Shown here one piece after another: positions 57,957 through 64,000 of a stretch of 64,000 nucleotides of DNA. The position numbers and the translations under genes are program-made. How positions within the stretch are numbered: the first letter of the stretch is position 1; the number at the start of each line of letters is the position of its first letter. This stretch comes from Endothia cerciana. Its lineage: Eukaryota; Ascomycota; Sordariomycetes; Diaporthales; Cryphonectriaceae. The stretch covers positions 673,097 to 737,096 of the forward strand of contig JALRMH010000007.1 in NCBI GenBank assembly GCA_026119935.1. Direction: 5' to 3'. Under the pieces are notes generated by a model. The model was not told where the DNA came from. It ran no database searches and worked only from the letters and a program-made list of their open reading frames with translations.

Positions 57957-59563
57957 ATGGATGCTACACCGTCAGATGAAGGGCAGAAACCTACATTCAC
58001 CCAGCTGTGGGCAAAGGACTCTACCTGTGACGAAGAAAACAACAATGGATCATCTACCACGCAGTCCACACTGTCGACGGCGAACATCCGGTTTGCCTGC
58101 CCTTTTCTCAAGGCCAACCCTCGCAAGATGCAGGCCAACTCTACTTGCGCAAGGAGTGCATGGCCAACTATAGCTAGATTAAAGTACGTTTCCTCGTCAG
58201 ATGCTTTCGCATCGACTCCTGCTAACACCACCAGGGAGCATTTGTATAGATGTCATGGACAGCAGAAACTCTCTTGTCCTCGATGCGCCAGCCCATTCGA
58301 GAAGGAGAAAGACCTGGAAAACCACCTGAGGGCAGAAAGACCATGCAAAATATTAAACACAAATGATCGTCCGCCACAGACAATCAGTCCTGCGCAGATG
58401 CACTTGCTAAGAAGGCGCAAGGGCCAGTACCGCGAGAAAGAAGAGGAGAAGTGGTACGGGATATGGTCGATTCTCTTCCCGGATATGAAAGCCCCAACAT
58501 CCCCATGTGAGTATCTTGTTTCCTCTGGTATAATTTTCATCGTTATCTGACTATACGCCGCGCACTTTGTGCCTGACGGGTCTTTTGATAGCCATTCTAC
58601 TGGTTCCTCATCTCGGGGCTTGACTAGAATGCATTCCCTCACGATTTTCAGTCTCAGCCTCTCCTTCGGTACTTTCTTCCTGAGAATCTTGATTTTCGAC
58701 TATTCCCTACGCCCCGTACCTGTAGGAAATTCGTCAGTGCGAGTCTCCTCAGACGTAGGTGTTTGGAGGGGCTTTGCGTCAGTACGACGGATTCAGTAGT
58801 CGCGGTGGCGACGATAGCTGCTTTAAGAATAGTTTGGTTATTATGGCATCACATTATGGCATCATGCTAATAGCAGGCAGATGCTGAATCCCTTGACGGT
58901 CTATGGGGCTCGGACCTTCACATTATGGAAGATCTTCAGGAGTCCATCGTGGAGCATGTCGCCGCCTCAGCGATTGAGGATCTCAGGCGAGAGTTGCTTC
59001 TCCAGCAAGGGGTCAAAGCCAAGCAGCGTGCCAAACAAATCATAACGTCTTGTGTCAATGCTGCATTTCAGCAGTACAAAGACCGAGATGGCCACCAAGG
59101 AGCCTCGGGCAAAAGTAATCAAGAACCAAACGAGACTCCAGCTGACGCTCTTGATGTGTTCGAACAGCTGCCGTCTTCGGCCGCGTCGGCCACGTCCAGA
59201 ACAGGCACCCCCAGCACCTTCACAATTTCTTCTCAGTCTACTGCTCTGTCCGACTGGACAGACTTTGCAGAGGATTCTGAGAGGTTATTCGAGACTCAGG
59301 ATTCAATTACCATACTATCACCAGAAGAGATGAATTTGGTGTCTCCACCGTATACAACGGCACTGACGGGATTCCAAGGAGAGACTGCAGATCTCCCAAA
59401 CCAAACGGACCTTCTGGCTTCATTCACGTTGCAACTCCCAACTGAGCAAAATGACTCACAGACCCTACCAATTAATGAACCCCTCGAGATGGGGTGGTTG
59501 AATGGAGGGTCTACAGACTTGTGGGATTGGCCTTCGGCTTACTCCAGACGGGAAGAACGCTAA
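57957..59563 (+). CDS. Fungal C2H2-like zinc-finger protein
   Basis: Exons 57957-58183, 58235-58506 and 58881-59563 give 393 aa. Near the N-terminus is the fungal family core: FACPFLKANPRK, then C-x-R-SAWPTIARLKEHLYRCH, SCPRCASPFEKEKDLENHLR and the closing Cys, a composite C2H2-type finger. The helical KWYGIWSILFPDMKAPTSP block that normally follows is present. Intron 1 is 51 nt with a GCTAACACC branch. The second intron model (GTGAGT at 58507, AG at 58880, 374 nt) joins PTSP to YAESLDGLW in phase and connects to a helical region (ESIVEHVAASAIEDLRREL) and an acidic, Gln/Ser/Thr-rich C-terminus that could activate transcription. The long intron is atypical here, so an extra small exon inside it is possible. 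Confidence 0.75.
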
Positions 59564-60271
59564 AAAAAAATTAAAAAAAAAACAATCTGAAGGGATGTGT
59601 GCCCGCGAAGGACGACCTCTGACACCTCACTGTATGTGAGAGTAACAGTTGAACTGTGAACACAAGTCCGACGACCCTGAGGGCTTTACAGAGTCAGTCC
59701 CATGCACTGTCATTCCCACCTGGACCATTGACAGAGGATAACAAGAACATTGTGGGCTAAAATTTGAGCCCTGTCGTTCTCATCCAGGCCCGTCCCGTGA
59801 GGATTTATCGTTCACGCCCACCTGAGGACTAATTCAGCAGGAGAAGCATACGTCATGCATGGAGGGAGATCCAAGTCTTGGATTTTGATACATTGAAAAT
59901 CGAATGCTGAACTCAGCCCTTTAGTAATATCATTCGTGATTCATACCTCGGTCCACAACCTATTTAATGATTTTGAATGTCTATTAGGCCGTGTTAAATC
60001 TCGTACATGGCAAATGGCGGACCGTTGGTTCCTTCCGTGCGTCTTTCCACAACCTTCTGATGACCAGAAGGTCCAACGTCCCATAGGTTGGCATAGTTGA
60101 TGCTCAACGTCTACACCTGTTGTGATTCAGCATACAAGAATATGGCCCTGCCGCTGAGACTCCGACTGGGAAAGTGGTACTAATTAAGACTTGAGTCAAG
60201 TCTGATAGTTCTGGATGTTCTATAATGATATGCCTCTATATGAGTTCAAACTTTTCCACATTTCTGCTCTA
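59564..60271. other. Intergenic region
   Basis: A-rich run just after the zinc-finger stop (59562-59582). Nothing else recognised. Confidence 0.5.
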
Positions 60272-62288
60272 TTATAGGCTTTCATGTCCCGAGCATATGC
60301 GCGGTCTTTTCTTGGTCTTGTCAACTAGATGCCGCTGATTCAAGTGCAAGTCAAAGAGCCGATTAGGTGGCGCCAAATACGTAGGCACATCTTGTACGCG
60401 CCAACTCCCTTCCATCTGTGACCTCTCAACCACAACTGCAACCTTGACACAACACTCAGACTTCCCTACTACCCGCGCTAGCTCGTTCATCATCTCGTGA
60501 ATCTGCACGTCATCCGCGCTGTCGAGGCGATCAAGTACGATGTATCTGGTCGCCCGTTCATGCTCCCCCTCCTTGCTCGCTAACTCATTCAGTATTTCCA
60601 GAATGAGGTCCGTCAGTTGCTGAAGAGTTGGCTGCAGACCAGGCGTGAGCATGCGACCATACCCGTCGACCAGCACAGAGTGCTGTGATACGGGCGAAGG
60701 CCACGAATTATACGCTAGAAGCGATGGCGGCTCGAAGGCACGCTGTTGGGGTACGAGAGTAAGGGCGGAGTTTGAAGGAATGGTGAAGTGTGGCTGCGCG
60801 GGATGGGTGGATGAGCTCGAAGTCCTCCAGGTGGTCGCTTAGTATTTCTTTACGCATACTGGCAAGTCTGAGAGCCGTCGCGGCCAGAACCTCCTCAGCG
60901 CGCACTTTCAGATGATCTTTGTCTGGACGGCAGGATAAAAATGACACTTTCTGTTCCGCACTATCAAGGGAACCTGCTTGGCGAGTATAAAATTTGGAGA
61001 TATGGATGCGCCGCCGGGGAAAGCCAGCTCGAGGAGAAGCCTCGCATCTCTCGGCCGTCTCTCCGGGTACGGCTGTTGATGAAGAGCAGAGACGAGTAAG
61101 GCGAGCTTGTCCAAGCTTCATATATAGGATGAGACAGGATCATCAAGGGTCATCTATTCATAAGTAGAGTACGGATTGTAAGGGTCGTACTCGTCGACGT
61201 CAGGGAATCCCTTCTACAGGAAGGAATCCTGTAAAAGAAAAGAAGAAGAGGAAAAAAGACAGCGATAGGTGTGGGGATTATGATTGACATCGAGAAGCTG
61301 CTGCAAGACGTGAAATCTTCGCTCATCTTCTTGCTTAGCCTGCTTGTTAAGACGGGATTTTAATGCCTTGTCATCTTCGAGTAACCTGATGTGGTCGTCC
61401 GCGGCCTTCTTTGCTTTGGCTTCGGCTTCATCTACCTTCTTTATCAGATGGCCGACCTGGCCTCCGATGTTCAGAGCACGGGCGTGCAGTCCTATGTTTG
61501 CTATAGCATTGACTTCTGCAAGCAATTTGTAAATCTATTTCGCAATTTCATCAAATTCAAGCTTAGCAGTAGAGATTGCTGGCCAGAGCCTCTCTGCTAA
61601 AAGTCAGTGATGTGTTTCTATACCCCAAACACTGGCAGGGGGATTGTACACACTCGTCCAGAAATGGCAACAGTACTCTGCTACGGCCATAGAAATTTCA
61701 ATCACGCCGTGATAGTTGTCCGCGACGAGCTTCTGCATACGCTTCCCTATTTCTTTATGTCGGTAGATCTCCTTCCATTGCCCAAGTCTCGGTGGCATTT
61801 TCTCGATCTGGCTCTGGCTCATGTGATCTTCAAGCTTCTTCCCTCATTTTTCGTCTTATTGACCACAACCTGCTTTACGGTCATTGGAACTCTTGTGAGG
61901 CATGTAAAATGGCCAAGAAGACCCACTATCAGGAGAACCGACATAGTCTGCCATCCAACTTCGGCGTACGGCCCAGTTCGGCGTACGGCCCAGAAGCATT
62001 GCTGATCGCAAAAGCCGCCGCAAAACGTGATATTGCGTAAAGGCCTCTTTGCACATTCATATTCACTGCCCCTACCCCTTGCGATCTCTCCTCAGTCAGG
62101 AGATTACGGGTCTCAGACGCATCTTCGAATTGCCGCATGGCGAAGGCGCCGACGTCGCCGGCGGATGAATCTTCAGCCCCAGCCTCTCGAATACGCTGAA
62201 GAAGCTCCTTCTTAGTGGACGCGAGATCCTTTCTTCCCTTCAAAATACTCGAAATACGCTTCCTGAACTGCTTATGTTCTTGGTCCAC
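60272..62288 (-). pseudogene. STAND/NLR-like protein relic
   Basis: Minus-strand pieces in changing frames together resemble the N-terminal half of a fungal NACHT-type protein. 62288 onward: MDQEHKQFRKRISSILKGRK to RGLYAISRFAAAFAISNASG, ending at a stop at 61929. 61822-61604: LGQWKEIYRHKEIGKRMQKL and YHGVIEISMAVAEYCCHFW. 61525-61214: a coiled coil (IKKVDEAEAKAKKAADDHIR). 60676-60272: a segment like a nucleotide-binding-domain strand (ATRYIVLDRLDSADDVQIHE). The usual P-loop (GxxGxGKS/T) between the coiled coil and the last piece is missing. Several stops do not fit introns. Identification rests on layout and composition, not on a full alignment. Confidence 0.45.
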
Positions 62289-63389
62289 TCTTTCGGGAGC
62301 CTTACCGACTGTACTGTTGACTTACAAGCCACTGAGATCGTGTTAGAGATGGCTGAGCCTTACCTTCCCTTGCCGAACAAGGTAATCTCCTCATTGGCCT
62401 TTCACTCCATCGCCGTAGTCCGGCTTCGAGAATGGTTGGGGAGGAGAACATGCCACTGCGAATGTCAGGTGTGGCGAATCGAGTTCTGGCTGTGCTTCAT
62501 ACTGCTGAATGACCACGTAAAGATGTCCGAATGCCCTGTAGGATTAGGCAAGACTAATTAATGCCGACAGTCATATTGGAGTGCAACCCCCCCCCCCCCC
62601 CACCAACAAGGCCACGGAACTGCTAATCTCTTAAGTGGTGCGTCATCCGGCCGCAGGATAGGTGAGCTCATGCAGGTGGCTTACTGAAGCTGAACTCGGA
62701 ACCACTTTCAAGACCCCAGCTGGCGACTCCTCCAGATTGTGTTGTCGCGCTTGAATGTGGGTGCCTCCATGACGGTGGTCAGCCTGCAGCACGATTATGA
62801 CGCTTCGCCCAATTGCGATGATGTACGTCTCCGCGTATATATTCCAAGAACAGTCCATTTACTGGATCTAGTGCAACGGTGAGGCTCCGGAGTGAGATCT
62901 TCTGCTGCAGCCTGCAGACCTGCAATATAGATGATTTGTAATTCATTGTGTTATGAAGACACAGCCCGGAGACCTTGTCACTCAAAGCTGCCTAGCTTGG
63001 CTGTCCCGGTTGCTGCTGGATTTAACGTCCAGCGTTCTCATACCTTCACGTTCTTTGGATTTTCCTAATGCCGCAACGAGCGTCCAAGCGTTGTCAAGTA
63101 TTTGCAATTCGTCTGACCGGTGCACCCAGCCGTGAACACTGATTATCCAATAGCGGGCTCTCGTATCGTGTGAAGATGGCTGACGTTGCGGTGGTAGGTC
63201 ACCCAAGAATTCATGGTGGAGAAAATTGTCGATGCTGATGATGGCAGAATGGCGACCGGACAGTCTTCGCGCCTGAGACACTCATTGTGGTCCGGGCTTT
63301 CAGGAATATTCCTCAGATCATGTATGCCGCGGATTCACCGATTCCATACCTCGCAAATCGTCAACACAAGAAGCTCCGCATAGGCCTAG
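62289..63389. other. Intergenic region
   Basis: Poly-C run at 62587-62600. No gene recognised. Confidence 0.5.
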
Positions 63390-64000
63390 ATATGGGGCTA
63401 CGACGGCCACACCCTGGTCAAGGTGGAGCACGAGTTCAAGCTCGATCGGTTCTACGAGACCAAAAATATCTCCGAACTGCCGTACGTCCCGCTAGACGTG
63501 TACGCTGACGCCGAGGCTCTGAAGAAGCGGGTGAGGAAGAGGTCGCAGAAATTCATCCATTACACCGTGAAGTGTAAAGAAGGATCCGACCAGGTGTTCC
63601 AGTACAACGGTCTCGCCTACACTGACGAGCGCAAGACGCTAGCAAACGACGACCCGGAAAGTAACAGCGCTCTGGCAGACGAAGACACCAGGGACTACAG
63701 GCCCGCTCAGAATGACAAAAACTCCTCAGCTTCCTAGCTAGTCCACATCAAAGGCGAGGTGGTCCGGACGCACAAGCCTATACTCAGAACACCAGCTCGA
63801 TATTTCCCATCGGCGAACGGGGACGGGGTGCCTACATCGACAGGCACTAGGCGGCGACCGACGAGACAGATATCTTCCGTGAGGCGGTCAGGAACCTCAA
63901 GGTCAACGAGCCTCTCGACCCGAGCGACAACAACTTCCTGCTCCTGGCTCCCCGAGTGCTCGGGTACGCGACGCGGCAGCGCGTATGGGGTCAGTTTCAC
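63390..64000 (+). pseudogene. DUF7025-type AAA ATPase, 5' fragment (runs off the right edge)
   Basis: Plus strand reads WGYDGHTLVKVEHEFKLDRF, NISELPYVPLDVYADAEAL, KKRVRKRSQKFIHYT and QYNGLAY. This is the beta-strand and RGxKF-like pattern of the domain preceding fungal AAA+ ATPases (DUF7025). It stops at a TAG at 63735. Nearby, frames read IKGEVV and then, shifted, DPSDNNFLLLAPRVLGYATR before the window ends, matching the family's LLLxPPxVxGYxLK block. One TAG (63735) and at least one frame change separate the pieces, which could be decay or an unresolved intron. The ATPase core lies outside the window. I list it as a probable pseudogene with that reservation. Confidence 0.5.

Overview
The window is nuclear DNA of a filamentous ascomycete (Pezizomycotina). 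Genes carry short GT-AG introns (mostly 50-75 nt, several with a clear CTAAC-type branch site). The gene content also fits: PTH11-like rhodopsin-domain proteins, an RGS-LOV photoreceptor, fungal C2H2-like zinc-finger proteins, UbiA and P450 secondary-metabolism enzymes, and NLR/AAA relics. Sordariomycetes is the likeliest class, but that is inference from gene content. I built exon models by hand from splice sites, phase and motif continuity. No expression or homology search was available.

Region 1 (1-19.8 kb) is GC-rich and reads as core genome. It holds an annexin with a Pro/Gly/Tyr-rich N-terminus (cut by the window edge), a protein with two C2HC zinc fingers, a large disordered protein with a C-terminal coiled coil, a Ser/Thr-rich single-pass cell-surface protein, an MFS transporter, and a PTH11-like seven-helix membrane protein. 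The spacers are full of microsatellites and homopolymers.

Region 2 (19.8-27.8 kb) is gene-poor. It contains a three-repeat hydrophilic helical protein and a candidate 21-residue micro-ORF downstream of a heat-shock-element-like sequence.

Region 3 (27.8-44.1 kb) looks like a small biosynthetic cluster. It holds a bicovalent-type FAD oxidase (berberine-bridge family), a second PTH11-like protein, a UbiA-superfamily membrane enzyme (prenyltransferase or UbiA-type terpene cyclase) divergently transcribed from an intact multi-TM cytochrome P450, a decayed secreted alpha/beta hydrolase, a type-B carboxylesterase broken by one in-frame TAG, and a GH128-like glucanase. A plausible reading is that UbiA makes a prenylated or cyclised terpene scaffold, the P450 and FAD oxidase oxidise it, and the (ester) hydrolases that may once have tailored it are now broken.

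Region 4 (44-64 kb) mixes intact genes with debris. The intact genes are a Gly-repeat protein with a coiled-coil N-terminus, a multi-TM protein and a fungal zinc-finger protein. The debris includes an RGS-LOV photoreceptor with an intact LOV domain but a nonsense codon and a decayed C-terminus, a metallo-beta-lactamase relic, a STAND/NLR-like relic, and the start of a DUF7025-type AAA ATPase at the right edge. No tRNA, rRNA, CRISPR or complete transposon was recognised.
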